DNA from: Bactericera cockerelli
Taxonomy: Eukaryota > Arthropoda > Insecta > Hemiptera > Triozidae
NCBI GenBank assembly: GCA_024516035.1
Contig: CM044956.1
Coordinates: forward strand, 55,395,533-55,459,532
Direction: 5' to 3'
Length of the DNA: 64,000 nucleotides
Position numbers and translations under genes: made by a program. Under the pieces are notes generated by a model that saw only the letters and a program-made list of their open reading frames with translations, had not been told where the DNA came from and did not search any database. This document shows positions 22,479-33,092 of this stretch, in pieces; the first letter of the stretch is position 1; every line of letters starts with the position of its first letter.

Positions 22479-23255
22479 CAGGGCTGCCAGATTGGGAGTT
22501 TCTTGAGCTCTTGGGGGGAATTTGGGGGGAAGAATTTTGAGACCTATTTATGGGGTTTTTTGGGGGTTTTTCCGAGGACAATTTATTAAAATAATGTTCT
22601 CAAATGCGAAAAAAATCCTCTAGAGAAAACTCTGAATATTTTTTTTTTTCTTGTAAAAGACCTCTCAAGGAAACCTCTGAATCTGACAACATTGTCTAGA
22701 AGTTGATTTTGTTCCGTCCCAGTAGAGCGCTGAATACCTACATTAGCTCTAAGAGAGATGAGTTTTTGTGGGTGAAGATCCTCATGGAGGTTAGGTAGTA
22801 AGAAGTTAGGTGAAAAAAACCTACAATAATCTGTGCCATTTCAGGGTAGATGAAAAAAATGGTTTAAAGCAATGGTTTGTTTTAAAAAAAAAACCAGCTG
22901 GTTTAAACCAATTGGTTTAAACTATAACAACCCTGATCTGCAGTGTATAGATAGGTATTGAAATAAGTATGTGAACTTTTTTTTTTTAAAAACTGACTTT
23001 TTTGACTGAAGTTTTTTTCATTATTATTTTTTAGCCGTTTTTAAAATACAAAAAAAACCACTAAAACTCGCCAGTAAATATTACTCAGTGTTATCTTTTT
23101 CTTGCATTTTAGATAACACGAAAACAAAAAATAATACTAATAATAATAAACATTATGGCCATTTCATTTGGGGGTTTTTTTCTGAAAAAGTCCGTTTTTT
23201 GGGGGTTTTTCGGGGAGCGATGGGGGTTTTTTTTTAAACCCATCTGGCAACCCTG
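22479..23255. mobile_element. 777-bp non-autonomous hAT element
   Basis: Terminal inverted repeats cagggctgccagattggg / cccatctggcaaccctg, flanked by a perfect 8-bp duplication cttataat (22471-22478 and 23256-23263). Eight-base duplications and CAGGG-type ends define hAT elements. The interior is G-rich near the left end and C/T-mirrored near the right, with no transposase frame. A second CAACCCTG near 22928 hints at a nested or rearranged copy. Confidence 0.85.
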
Positions 23256-23263
23256 CTTATAAT

Positions 23264-23700
23264 CCCCAAATCTCCCTTTCAACTGTCACACAACGCAGTC
23301 TGATTGGTTAATTTGAACGCCATAACCAATAATCAGGTGCATTGCGTGACGATTTTGGTGAAAATTATTTAAAAAATTAAAACATTGGATTGTATATTAG
23401 TTGTTTAACTATCATACTTATAAATATAAAAAGGTAATAATTATACAAATAAAAATGTATTCGTTCTATTCGCCTTAGTACAAAAAAAATTGTTTTAGTT
23501 TCTATTTTTTCATATTTGGAAATGCCTTGCAATCTCTTGAGCAAATTAGTCCTTTTCTTCTCATATTTGAATTAATCCATGTCCCAAGACCTAATAGATA
23601 TCATAAGATCGCAGTGCTGACTGTTAGGTGTTGCCACTGGACCGTACAGTCACCACCGGTCTAAGGACTGGCGTCAAACGCCCCCGATCTTTATTTCTAG
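23264..23700. other. Intron ending at the first confirmed exon
   Basis: Ends with the polypyrimidine tract and acceptor gatctttatttctag at 23700. An open frame continues upstream from 23628, so a longer exon cannot be excluded. Confidence 0.5.
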
Positions 23701-23932
23701 GTTACTGTCACACGGATTTCGGGTGCTTGTTTTCGGAGGAAGTAGACAGTTTCCAGCTGAAATATTTGCCCCTGGTGAATAACACGTGGGGTCCTGACGC
23801 CGTGTATGGACGCGCGGTGCCGCCCATAGAGATAGAAGAGAAGGATTTGGATGACTTCAAAGCCTACATCGAATTTGTTAAGAGAAACATTCTCAGAAAT
23901 AATGTTTTTGACGAGGCGAACTACGATGCAAG
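23701..23932 (+). CDS. Unrecognised gene 1, first confirmed exon
   Basis: The exon encodes YCHTDFGCLFSEEVDSFQLK, then NNTWGPDAVYGRAVPPIEIE and an acidic-amphipathic stretch ending with FDEANYDA. It starts with two bases of a split codon and ends in phase 2 at GCAAG|GTGAGA, a strong donor. The next exon (25233) supplies exactly one base. I do not recognise the family; the sequence has no obvious membrane segment and looks globular. Six exons from here to 35647 join without a phase error, encoding ~400 residues to the stop; the N-terminus lies upstream (perhaps including 19181-19272) or outside the window. Confidence 0.75.
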
Positions 23933-24039
23933 GTGAGACAATTGAGACATAAGTGGGGATATCAGTTTTTTTTTTCTATTCAAATATTTTTTTTCTTCTT
24001 TATTAAATATTAAATTAATATTAGATCTTTTCTGTAACC

Positions 24040-24440
24040 GATCTCAGTAGCTTGATCAACAAAGTAGTCATAGTCACCGTGGCCGAGTGAGTTAGTGCGC
24101 TAGGCCTTGCACGCACGCTGACCTGGGTTCGATCCCCAGCGGGGCAGGATTTTTTCTGCTCTGTACACTTGGGTGTTCGGGGTCCACTCATACCTCGTGA
24201 AGAAAAATGAGTAGCTGCTTTAAAGTTAGCAGCGACCAGTGGCGGAATTATAGGCAAAAATAAGATTTTGGGATATTAAAGATTTAGAAAAGTCCTATAA
24301 TTCTGCGCTACCCACAAAAATTGTGATATAATAACAAAAAAACATAGCTTGATCAACAACGTGGCTTACTTGTAATTTGGAGGTCGCTGGTTCAGGTTCC
24401 AATTAAAGCAAAAATTTAGTAAAAATATTTTGAATAATCG
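24040..24440 (+). repeat. SINE A interrupted by SINE B (nested)
   Basis: A family-A head starts cgatctcagtagcttgatca near 24040 and is broken by a complete family-B SINE (24076-24345). The repeated tagcttgatcaacaa on both sides is the target duplication. The family-A copy then continues with cgtggcttacttgtaatttg and gctggttcaggttcc. It lies in the intron of gene 1. Confidence 0.85.
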
Positions 24441-24670
24441 TGATTATCTTTTCTTGTCGAGGGGTTCTGATAGACCGCGTGGGCCCAAGTCCTCTAACAA
24501 CCAACCGCACTCTTACATGTAGTGACTTGTATACAAATTTAACTTCTCAGCAATTGCTTCCTTTCAGAAATTCCTTAAAATTTCCAATGTTGGTTTCTTA
24601 AAATAAAAAAAAAATTCCGTTTTTAGTGGTACAGTAGTTTATTAGCCCACAGCCACTCAGAAGGTTATAT
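24441..24670. other. Intronic DNA
   Basis: No feature seen. Confidence 0.35.
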
Positions 24671-24674
24671 TTTT

Positions 24675-24895
24675 TTTTTCTATTTTTTTTCGCAGCCATG
24701 AAACAGCAACTACTCTAACCGCTTCTGATGTATATTCTAGCTTGTTTATCCCGTAGTATGATTCATCTGTGATGTTTGAGAAGTGACACAGTACTTCCCA
24801 TTTAGGTGCTGAGTTAACTCGAGCGAACCGAAAGGTATCTCTTACAAACAACTGTAACCAAATATTAAATACATTTTTTTTTTTTCGGTCGGCTC
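24675..24895 (-). repeat. SINE family F, minus copy
   Basis: Matches the spacer SINE of the foldback element (tactgtgtcacttctc, acctaaatgggaagtact, cgaaaggtatctcttac on one or the other strand) and ends in a T-run. Confidence 0.65.
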
Positions 24896-24984
24896 TCGGG
24901 ATAAAATATATTCTGAAGTCCTATCTAAAGGCTGGGGCCCATAGAAATTTCTTCCTCCGAACCCTTTTCGTTGTGTTCGCCCAC

Positions 24985-25055
24985 AAGCCCACAAAGGGTG
25001 GGGTGGAACAGATTTCCACAGGCAATAACCCCGCCCTTTAGGTGGGACATTAGTG
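24985..25055 (+). repeat. Dispersed repeat end (ggcaataaccccgccc type)
   Basis: Reads aagggtggggtggaacagat, then ggcaataaccccgcccttta and ggtgggacatta. The same block is found near 2085 (-), 8296 (+), 50035 (-), 58120 (-) and partly 62665 (-). It is probably the conserved 3' end of a LINE or SINE family. Confidence 0.7.
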
Positions 25056-25232
25056 TTATTTTCTTTTTTACTTTTTTATTTTGTCATTTGCTTGTTTTTT
25101 CTTAATTTTACACTGTTAACATTGTACTTTGTCCTCCTAATAAAGCATACAATAATAAATATAATGGACACGGAAAGTAACTATTATTCATTTCGACTGA
25201 AATCTCATTATTTTTCATCTCATCCACCTCAG

Positions 25233-25380
25233 ACTCTACATAAACACAAGAGTGCGGAGAGTGCGCAATCCAGAGATGCTCATTGACACTCTCCTGGAGT
25301 TCTATCAGTCCCCAATGAAAGAGCGACATGACAATTTGGGACTGATCATGAAGGTGTTCACCGACATAAGGTCGGGAAAG
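25233..25380 (+). CDS. Unrecognised gene 1, exon 2
   Basis: Acceptor catccacctcag (AG 25231-25232); the exon begins with one base completing the split codon and ends AAAG|GTAATG in phase 0. It encodes LYINTRVRRVRNPEMLIDTL, then an amphipathic helix-like region with KERHDNLGLIMKVFTDIRSG. Family unknown. Confidence 0.75.
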
Positions 25381-25439
25381 GTAATGGACCTTTTTTTTCT
25401 TGTTTTTGACATTTTCATGTCTTTGCTCTGGCACATAAC

Positions 25440-25621
25440 CAAAATTATGTAACGAAATTATGTAACGAAATTATGTAACGAAATTATGTGACGAAATTAT
25501 GTAACGAAATATTAAATTATAAAAAGAGAGAAGAAGAGAAAAAGTATGTGTCATGCGCACAATAACGAAATATTAAATTATAAAAAGAGAGAAGAGAAAA
25601 AGTATGTGTCATGCGCACAAT
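25440..25621. repeat. 15-bp tandem repeat plus ~60-bp tandem duplication
   Basis: Five units of aacgaaattatgtaa-type 15-mers (25443-25516). Then a ~60-bp block (aaattataaaaagagagaag ... gtgtcatgcgcacaa) occurs twice. Confidence 0.9.
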
Positions 25622-25705
25622 ACGAAATTTGGTCAGTTAAGTTTTAGACCTTGAATAGTAAAGATGAAAATGTCCCAATGGTTGCAGACTCGTATGCAAG
25701 CGTTT

Positions 25706-25738
<33 letters not shown>

Positions 25739-26090
25739 CTTGAAGGTTTTACGTTGAAAAAAAAAGGACTGCATGGTCAATTGGTCAAAAATATCAGATT
25801 ATCACAACGGGAGTTTCATGTATCTCTCCTCTCCCGGCTTCACTAAGCCTGAGTGCCTTTGATTGGCGGTGGGTAGCGGTAATGTTTATAAATCAACCAC
25901 CAAGCTCTTACCTACTTCCCTGAGGGCGACATTAATACTATTATCGCTATATTATTATTGCCCTGATAGGACTATTATTATTTCCCTGCTTTGATCAGAG
26001 CCATAATGTCACCAAAAACCATAGTGAGAAGATCCCTTGAAAATACCTTGACAAAACGCAGACAGTTGCGAGACGCTTTTGGCGATAAGA
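25622..26090. other. Intronic DNA
   Basis: T-run at 25700-25730; nothing coding. Confidence 0.4.
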
Positions 26091-26094
26091 ACCT

Positions 26095-26642
26095 CAAGGG
26101 CGAAATTAATAGACAAAATCGACAACATAAGTCATTGCTTAGCATCGGTTTTTCCTAGACGGTACGCAATCCGAGTCTTAGCGCCACGGGGATAAGTGGT
26201 CATTTCGCCCCGGATTAAATATAAATTAGCCAGCGTCGATGGCATGTTGAATACACCGGTTCCCTCGAGAACACCGAAGTTAAGCGACATCCAGCGAGGT
26301 TAAGACTTGGATGGGTGACCATTCAAATTCTAATTCTCGTGACGCTGGCTTTTCCCGGCCCCACTCAGGCTGGGTGAGGTCAATGTGAGTAGCAGGTTTG
26401 TGAGTTTCCTGCGAATGGAGGGTAAAACCCCCGTCGTGATATGACCATGGCAGTTGAAAGCGACGTTAAAACCCTACTTAAAAAAAAAAAATATAAATTA
26501 ATGTTGGTCTATATAATTATATTTTGTATATTTTTTAAAGTTTTTTTTTACTTGTTATTAATTTATTGTGGATTGTTTTGTATCAAGAATAAAGAAGAAA
26601 TAAATAAAAGGTATTACAAAAAACGTTTATTAATTTCGCCTC
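26095..26642. mobile_element. MITE of the gggcgaaattaatagac family invaded by a 5S-headed SINE
   Basis: The left end agggcgaaattaatagac (26095) and right end ttattaatttcgcc (~26635) match the MITE at 16891. The interior has gtcattgcttagcatcggtt and cgcaatccgagtcttagcgc. A complete 5S SINE sits at 26228-26480. Confidence 0.65.
26228..26480 (+). repeat. 5S rRNA-derived SINE (family D), well preserved
   Basis: Almost identical to the copy at 12591, including the 5S-like head, shared core and A-rich end. High similarity between two copies suggests recent amplification. Confidence 0.9.
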
Positions 26643-26730
26643 AAATTTGAAATTCGAGACCTGTTTTGTATGCAGACTGTTTGGTGATCATGTTTCGTGT
26701 TTAATATCTGATCCATTTGATATTTAATAG

Positions 26731-26911
26731 GTGGTTGATCCGGAACAAATCAATATGGCGGAGAAGATCAAAGGCTGGGCAGAGGCTTTGAGAACTCAAG
26801 CTCTCTATATTGCGGCTGTGAGCACGTCCGAACTGGGCTTGAGTTACGATTACTTTGCTAGAAAGAGATCGCAAGAGGTTCTGCCTGATTCAAAAATCAA
26901 TCAACGGCATA
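26731..26911 (+). CDS. Unrecognised gene 1, exon 3
   Basis: Acceptor atatttaatag; phase-0 start, matching the previous donor. Encodes VVDPEQINMAEKIKGWAEAL, then RTQALYIAAVSTSELGLSYD and a basic-charged tail (ARKRSQEVLPDSK). It ends in phase 1 at CATA|GTAGGT. A donor five bases further (AG|GTGCGT) looks stronger but would break the frame into the next exon. Confidence 0.75.
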
Positions 26912-26997
26912 GTAGGTGCGTCCTGGTATATTTGTACTATGGTCTACTGATTTTGAACCTTTTCATAGAGCCACATAGGAACATTGGTGTTAATTAG

Positions 26998-27460
26998 AAC
27001 ATTTTGAAATTAAAATTGACTAGAGATTGCTTCAGATGTAGATAAAGCGGGGCCAAAATTTATTTCAGACATTATTTGGGAAACTTGACGGTTGAAATGG
27101 AAATTTAGGGATTTTGAGAGTGAGAGACCTTTTTTTGGAAAAAGGCACTGGTGCCATTATAATTATTTAGGATTACCAGACTAGCGTCTGATCCTTCACC
27201 ACTCGACCAATGTATGGTATTTCACACCATCGCTTTTCGCTATTATGTACACTATATTATGTATAATAAAACTATTACATTCATAGTCACCATACTTGTG
27301 ATAACAAGAAAGTTGTGACAACCCCTGAAACTCGCCTACCTATTAATAAAATTCACTGTACTTCAGAAGTAACGAACAAGTAACAAACTACAAGTAACGA
27401 ACTTGCTGACTATATTGTATGTGGATTCAGCTACAAAAGTTTGTTTATTTTTTCTTTTGA
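26998..27460. other. Intronic DNA
   Basis: No other exon seen. Confidence 0.4.
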
Positions 27461-27474
27461 TTTTGTACTTCCAG

Positions 27475-27591
27475 GAGTGATCAAAATTAAGCACATGAAT
27501 GACACTGGTTATATGATTGTTGACATGAAGCGAGCTTTGACCCCTTTGCCCTTAATTTGGACCAATACACAGAGTGCATCGACTCAATATG
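27475..27591 (+). CDS. Unrecognised gene 1, exon 4
   Basis: Acceptor ttgtacttccag (AG 27473-27474), two-base phase start; encodes VIKIKHMNDTGYMIVDMKRA followed by LTPLPLIWTNTQSASTQY. Ends in phase 1 at TATG|GTAAAA. The following intron (27592-33933, 6.3 kb) is the most transposon-loaded part of the gene. Confidence 0.75.
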
Positions 27592-27659
27592 GTAAAAAAT
27601 GAAATAGTAAATACCTCTTTTAATTTAGGTTTAACGTCGCTTTCGACGGGTCATATTCT

Positions 27660-27829
27660 CACATTGATTCAAATTGATTTTCCATAAATTCATCAATATC
27701 TTTCTCTTCTTACAGAGGAAGCCAAACTTTTTGGACAGTGAAATTGATTTGCCTTGAATACATCAATAAATTTCTCTTCTTACGGAGGAAGCCAAATTTT
27801 TGGTCAATGAAATTGATTTTCTATGAATA
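27660..27829 (+). repeat. Left part of a duplicated splice-site array
   Basis: Contains at least two ~69-bp units, each with catcaatatctttctcttct plus tacag (or tacgg) followed by aggaagccaaa and caatgaaattgattt. The array continues at 33658 after the transposon insertion. See the finding on decoy acceptors. Confidence 0.85.
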
Positions 27830-28283
27830 GGGTCAAGGGGGGTATTTACGAACAGGGGGTAATTACGAACAGTGGTCATTGTACCTAAACAGGATAAGAT
27901 ATTTCGAATCTGGTGGTTGAATACTATTATTTTGAATTGTGTTTACAGGTTAAACACGAGTTTTCGATTGTATTTATTTTCAGTTGTAGTTAGTAAGCTA
28001 GTGAAAATAGATCTATCAAAAAAATTGATTTTTGAAGTTTTTGATTTTTTTAAAACAATTTTTTAGGTAAGTGTTACTTGAATTTTTATCATTATTTTAC
28101 TTTTAATTATTGATAAGCATGTTTTTGGTTATTATTTTACAAAAATAATTGTTTTAACCATTTTTTAAGTTATAGTTTTTGGGTGTTCTTAATTACCCCC
28201 GCATTTTTTTGCTATGGGGTGATTACGAACGCATATTATGGGTGTTACCCTATAACTTTTTTGTATTTATCAAAACACTCAGA

Positions 28284-28520
28284 ATGCCCCGGAACTACAA
28301 GATGAAGAAACCATCTCCTTTGTATACAGAAGCACAAATGATATCTGCTATCGTATTAGATGTTTTTAATGGCAACCTAGCTGTCAGAAGAGCAACGGCA
28401 GTGTTTCGAGATTCCGCAAACCAAAGTAGAATTTTCAAACGTAAGGCTCAAAATCCTGAAATACTGGGAGGTTGTAAGAAGTACCAAGATATTAGTACAC
28501 TAATGTATTGGACCCAATGA
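28284..28520 (+). pseudogene. Truncated pogo-type transposase (Psq/CENP-B-like HTH)
   Basis: Starts MPRNYKMKKPSPLYTEAQMI and then AIVLDVFNGNLAVRRATAVF, the N-terminal Pipsqueak helix-turn-helix seen in pogo/Tigger-type transposases. After about 65 residues the homology ends. A lysine-rich trailing segment (28530-28700), like a transposase C-terminal tail, follows without the catalytic domain. Confidence 0.7.
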
Positions 28521-28772
28521 AGGTATTTGTGTACTTGAACATAGCAAAAGAAAGGAAGAAAAATGAAAGTGTAGAAAACGAAAAGAAATATAGGGGGAAC
28601 AGTTTCAAAAAAGAAGAAAGAAATGAAGGTAGAAGAAGACAAATCTGAGATTGACAATGACCTAGAAACTATTGATAAGACCAAAATCTGTAAAAAAAAA
28701 ATTAAAAAAATATATAAAACACCTTTCAAAAGCTCTCATAATTAACTATTACTATTATTATGTTTTTATTAC

Positions 28773-29015
28773 CAGCCTCCGTGGCGTAACGGTTGTGACT
28801 ACTGCCCGTAGTCCAAAGATCCTTAGTTCGATTCCCGGTTGGAGCAGACTTTTCGCACAGAAAATTCTGTCCCCTCCGAACATGTGAGGCTGGCGAATCC
28901 GGCCCCACCCAGGCTGGGTGAGGTTAATGTGGGTAGTTGGTACGATTCCCAGCAAATGGAGGGTGAAACCCCCATCCTGTCTACCTCAAGTCAGGATGTT
29001 AAAACCAAATAGAAT
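28773..29015 (+). repeat. SINE family C (tRNA head plus shared core)
   Basis: Head cagcctccgtggcgtaacgg with B box gttcgattcccggttgg; core ccacccaggctgggtgaggt, taatgtgggtag, ggtacgattcccagcaaatg and gagggtgaaacccccatcct; end gttaaaaccaaatagaatc. Confidence 0.85.
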
Positions 29016-29187
29016 CAATGGACATGAAAGGAGCCTAGACATTGATAAGATAAGATTTATTTATTGATGTACATCAAATTTACAAATTTGTTTACACAAG
29101 TCAAATACAGATACAGAAATGGGGTAGAGGAAGAAAAAGAAGACATAATAGAATTTAAGAAGTAACAAACTAAGTAAATATTGTGAG

Positions 29188-32076
29188 TTAGACCATATCA
29201 CTCAAGCTGCAACTCAAAAATTCTTCTAAGGAATAAAAAGCCTGCTTTTTAAGAAAATTAGTGATACATGTTTTAAATAACTTTGGTGGCAAGTCCCTGA
29301 TATGTGGGGGCAATTTGTTGAACAATATTATAGCATGATAATTGGGACCATTTCGAGCTGCATTAACACGATGATTATTAATGACTAAGTTATTTCTATG
29401 CCTCGTATTATGAGAGTGGACATTTTCAAATGAAGTATATTGGTCCCTATGCTTCTTTAAATGGGTTAGACACTGAATAATGAACATGCATGGGAGTGTT
29501 AAAATTTCCATTCTTATAAAAGTTGGTTTGGCATGTTCATTATATGGCAGTCTACCCAGAATACGGATTGCTTTTTTCTGTAGAATGAATAATTTTTGGC
29601 TGTAAGTGGTATGGCCCCAGAGAAGCAATCCGTATGATAGTAAGGAATGAAATAAACCATAATATGCATTTTTCAATACAGTGGGAGAAACTTGATTTTT
29701 TAATTGGTGAAGTAAAAACAATCGACTATTTAACTTGCCCGCGACATGATCAATGTGGGCATGCCACTTTAGCTGGGGATCAATAAAAAATCCTAAAAGT
29801 TTTACACTAGGAGGGTTTAAAGGGAAGTTTATTCGACGTAAACTAAAAACAATTTCCTGTGTCTTTGTGCGATTTAAATGCAACCTATTACTATTAAACC
29901 AGTCCTGTGCCCGCTGTAGAGTTTCCCTACTTTTGGCCAGTAATGAGTTCTCATTTGTACTTTGTACGAAAAGGGTGGAGTCATCAGCAAAAATCATTTC
30001 ATTAGCCGACTGGGGCAGGTTAACAGGAAGATCATTGATGTACAACAAGAAGAGGAGGGGCCCCAAGATGGAACCGGTCGGCACGCCCGTGGATACTATT
30101 TTTATGTTTGAGACAGTGTTCCCTAACTGTACTTGTTGACACCTTCTCTCCAAATAAGATGCCATTAGATTAATACTGAGATTATTAAATTTATAATGCT
30201 TGAGCTTTTCTAATAAGATCGAATGGTTTAAACATTCAAAAGCACGTGAAAGATCACATAGGGTTGCATGTAAATATAACTTTTCATCGTATGTTTGCGA
30301 TATAAATTTATTAAAAAAGTCAATGGCATCAGTTGTTGAAAGAGATTTTCTGAAACCAAACTGATTAGGAGAGAAGAGTTTAAAATAGTTAAAGTAAGAA
30401 CAAATTTGGTCGGACAGAAATTTTTCAAATATTTTGCTGATGACTGGTAGGATAGAAATAGGCCTATAATTTGAGGGGTCATTTATATCACCTCTTTTAT
30501 AAATCGGATGAATGAGACCGATTTTAAGACAATCAGGGAATGTACCCTCAGCGAGACACAAGTTGATTAATTTCATAAGTGCAGTTATAATTATATCTTG
30601 AATGTTTGAGATTAAATCCAAATTTAACCCGTATTTGTCCCTACCCTTTTTTTTAGTTAGAGAAGAAATGATATTGTACAGGGTATCCTGTGAGGCAGGT
30701 AGAAAATAAAATTCTTCATCAACATGAGAGACATTGAAATTCGAGACAAGGACACCAGGACACTCAGGGGCGGGAGGCAGATTGTTAACAATGTTTAGGG
30801 GCCCATCACAGAAATTATCATTGAAGTTGTCTGCTGTAATCGAGAGAGAACTAAAGTTATTACTATCATGTTCGGCTTGATGATTTTTAATTATATCCCA
30901 CATGGTTTTACTAGGGTTAGAGGAATTGAGAACACGATTATCATTTGCTTGTTTTTTTGCAGCTTCAATTTTTTTACGATATAGTGAACGTAAATTTGCC
31001 TTTCTTTGAGCTAAGTTTTCACTCGGGTTACAAGAATGAAGTTCAGTTAAGTATTTTAACTCAGATCGCATGTTTTTTAATTCATCTGTGAATTTAAAAT
31101 TAGGCTTTTTTTCATCAGTAACAGTTTTCGTTTTAAGAGGAAAAGCAATACTTGCTGCATCAGAAATATTGGTTTGAAAAATGTTAAACTTATTGTTAAT
31201 GTCCAAGTCTCGCCTATCAATGAAACTCAGGTCTAAGTTTAATACAATATTATAAAAAATATTTTTACCAGCTTGAGTGATCGGTCTGAAGTTAATTATT
31301 TTCTTGCCCTTCCCAGGTTTTGAATGCCCTGACTTAGGTATAGTTAGTAACTGGTATGAATGATCAGAGAAGCCCGGATCAGATACAATAGTTTTAAAAT
31401 TATTATTTGAAAAATTGATGAAAATATTATCAATTATACTATTTTGCCTTGTACATTCGGTGACAGTAGGAACAAAACCAAAAGATTTTATAAGATTCAA
31501 AAATAATTTACACTCAGAATTATCTGGATTCTCAAAATGTATATTGAAATCTCCGCAGATGACTATTTTAGAATTTTTTAAGGCATGATTACATAAAAAA
31601 TCCTCAAATAAGACACAGAATTCATTAAAGTTATCAGGGCTAGGCGCCCTATAAACACAAAAGACAGAAACGCCAAGTCCTACCATTTTTATACCAGTAA
31701 TTTCAAAAACTGAATCTTTGGATATTGTTACAAGCGAGTCAATAGCCTTAAATTTACTAATTTTCTTAGCATAAATTAAGGAACCACCATAGTATTTATT
31801 TCTTACCGATTTTCTGGAATGCGAAACTACCACGACATAGTCCTTCATGGCACAATATTTGTCATCCCCCGGCCCCAGCCAGTGTTCAGTTATACAAATG
31901 ATATCAGGAGAAATTATATTATTATCAAATAGAGATTCAAGTAAAACTACTTTGTTACGTAGGGATCCTATATTCATATGAAAAAAAGAAATATTTGATA
32001 CGGGTCTTGATGGGCAGGTATTTATCACAGAGTTTACCTTTAGACTAGAATGGGAGGAACAAGACGGCAAGATCAT
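29188..32076 (-). CDS. CR1-like LINE ORF2: endonuclease and reverse transcriptase
   Basis: 962 residues. The N-terminal third is an apurinic-like endonuclease (ISFFHMNIGSLRNK near residue 30, ITEHW near 60, VICGDFNIHFENPD near 170, SDHSYQLL near 240). The reverse transcriptase follows: YKRGDINDPSNYRPISILPV, LCDLSRAFECLNH (motif A), STGVPTGSILGPLLFLLYIN (motif B, usual Gln replaced by Thr) and IFADDSTLFVQS (motif C, intact FADD). The frame is unbroken, so the copy may be recent or active. Its ATG overlaps the ORF1 stop (ATGA). The element is antisense to gene 1, in its fourth intron. Confidence 0.93.
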   Translation of the reverse strand: MILPSCSSHSSLKVNSVINTCPSRPVSNISFFHMNIGSLRNKVVLLESLFDNNIISPDIICITEHWLGPGDDKYCAMKDYVVVVSHSRKSVRNKYYGGSLIYAKKISKFKAIDSLVTISKDSVFEITGIKMVGLGVSVFCVYRAPSPDNFNEFCVLFEDFLCNHALKNSKIVICGDFNIHFENPDNSECKLFLNLIKSFGFVPTVTECTRQNSIIDNIFINFSNNNFKTIVSDPGFSDHSYQLLTIPKSGHSKPGKGKKIINFRPITQAGKNIFYNIVLNLDLSFIDRRDLDINNKFNIFQTNISDAASIAFPLKTKTVTDEKKPNFKFTDELKNMRSELKYLTELHSCNPSENLAQRKANLRSLYRKKIEAAKKQANDNRVLNSSNPSKTMWDIIKNHQAEHDSNNFSSLSITADNFNDNFCDGPLNIVNNLPPAPECPGVLVSNFNVSHVDEEFYFLPASQDTLYNIISSLTKKKGRDKYGLNLDLISNIQDIIITALMKLINLCLAEGTFPDCLKIGLIHPIYKRGDINDPSNYRPISILPVISKIFEKFLSDQICSYFNYFKLFSPNQFGFRKSLSTTDAIDFFNKFISQTYDEKLYLHATLCDLSRAFECLNHSILLEKLKHYKFNNLSINLMASYLERRCQQVQLGNTVSNIKIVSTGVPTGSILGPLLFLLYINDLPVNLPQSANEMIFADDSTLFVQSTNENSLLAKSRETLQRAQDWFNSNRLHLNRTKTQEIVFSLRRINFPLNPPSVKLLGFFIDPQLKWHAHIDHVAGKLNSRLFLLHQLKNQVSPTVLKNAYYGLFHSLLSYGLLLWGHTTYSQKLFILQKKAIRILGRLPYNEHAKPTFIRMEILTLPCMFIIQCLTHLKKHRDQYTSFENVHSHNTRHRNNLVINNHRVNAARNGPNYHAIILFNKLPPHIRDLPPKLFKTCITNFLKKQAFYSLEEFLSCSLSDMV

Positions 32077-33092
32077 GTTGCTGCAATGTGGCCTATGATT
32101 GAAAAATTTGCATTTCTATTATTTGGACTATTAATATTTGGTAAAGGGCTACTATGAATCATGCTATTTGCAAAAGAATTTGTGGAAATATTTGGCACAA
32201 TTCTATAATAATTTACAGAATTATTATGCTCATAATTTATATTACTAGAAACTGGAAGATTAGGTGTGTCTAAAATTGAGGTTGGTACTAGCAGATCAGT
32301 TGTATTTAAGCTTTCATTAGGATTAGAAGTTGATGTTGTTGGCTGTTGAATTGCGTTTGTGGGAGATACAACACTTAGAGGCTCATTTAGATCTTCAAGA
32401 TCAATCAAGTTTTGGCAGACAAAAGTATTAGATGTATTGGTGTCTAATTGAGAGAGAATATTTCCACAATTCATTTGACGGGATGATGACTTAATGTTAA
32501 GCATGACATTTTTTATTTTGTTGCACAATTTTAATTTCCCCCCTCTAGCTAAATGTACACCATCAGCTGCATAATCTCTAAAACTCAGAAATTTATTTGG
32601 GTCCAAGTATACTGCATTTCTAGATTTAGATGTAACATAACTTTTAACTTTACTATTTAATCGCACAATATGATAATTTTGCTTTTTATGAACAGATTTT
32701 AAGGGAACACCCACAAAAGCTAGTTGATGACAGTTCAGGAATTTGTGCAGAATATCATCTAGGGCTTTTTGTATGACTATCCATTGTGTGGAGCAGACAT
32801 CATTAGTTCCACACAATATGACTATGGAGTCGTTGTTGTTGGGAGTGATGAGGTTTGAGGACCCAGTATGAGCGTCAGCCACGGCTTGAAAACCTCCACC
32901 AGGTTGAAAGAAGGAGTGTGTCGAGTAGCTAGGTGGTAGAAGCTGCGACAGTCGGTCTCTCAGTCCTCTCACATGGCTGTCTCCAATGAGGAAGCATCTG
33001 GAACCCGCGGCCCCCTCAGCCTCCGCTGGCGGGACTTGTGATCCATTGGGCTGCAGCTCAGGAACATGGCGAGTTCTGCGCTCAGCCTCCAA
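32073..33092 (-). CDS. LINE ORF1: SGNH/GDSL esterase-type protein
   Basis: About 339 residues. The region CFLIGDSHVRGLRDRLSQLL contains the catalytic-Ser block (GDS), VILCGTNDV the Asn block, and YAADGVHLARGGK the Asp-x-x-His block of SGNH hydrolases, the esterase ORF1 type known from CR1-related LINEs. The C-terminal ~130 residues are Asn/Ser/Thr-rich linker. The frame opens at a TTG and stays open to about 33170 with no in-frame ATG seen, so either the element is slightly 5'-truncated or translation begins elsewhere. It ends ATGA, overlapping ORF2. Confidence 0.85.
   Translation of the reverse strand: MEAERRTRHVPELQPNGSQVPPAEAEGAAGSRCFLIGDSHVRGLRDRLSQLLPPSYSTHSFFQPGGGFQAVADAHTGSSNLITPNNNDSIVILCGTNDVCSTQWIVIQKALDDILHKFLNCHQLAFVGVPLKSVHKKQNYHIVRLNSKVKSYVTSKSRNAVYLDPNKFLSFRDYAADGVHLARGGKLKLCNKIKNVMLNIKSSSRQMNCGNILSQLDTNTSNTFVCQNLIDLEDLNEPLSVVSPTNAIQQPTTSTSNPNESLNTTDLLVPTSILDTPNLPVSSNINYEHNNSVNYYRIVPNISTNSFANSMIHSSPLPNINSPNNRNANFSIIGHIAAT

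Noticed and set aside
25440..25621. CRISPR-like array
   Set aside because: Fifteen-base units are directly adjacent without unique spacers, and the genome is eukaryotic.
28448..28955. Several short minus-strand frames
   Set aside because: They overlap the pogo remnant tail and the family-C SINE.
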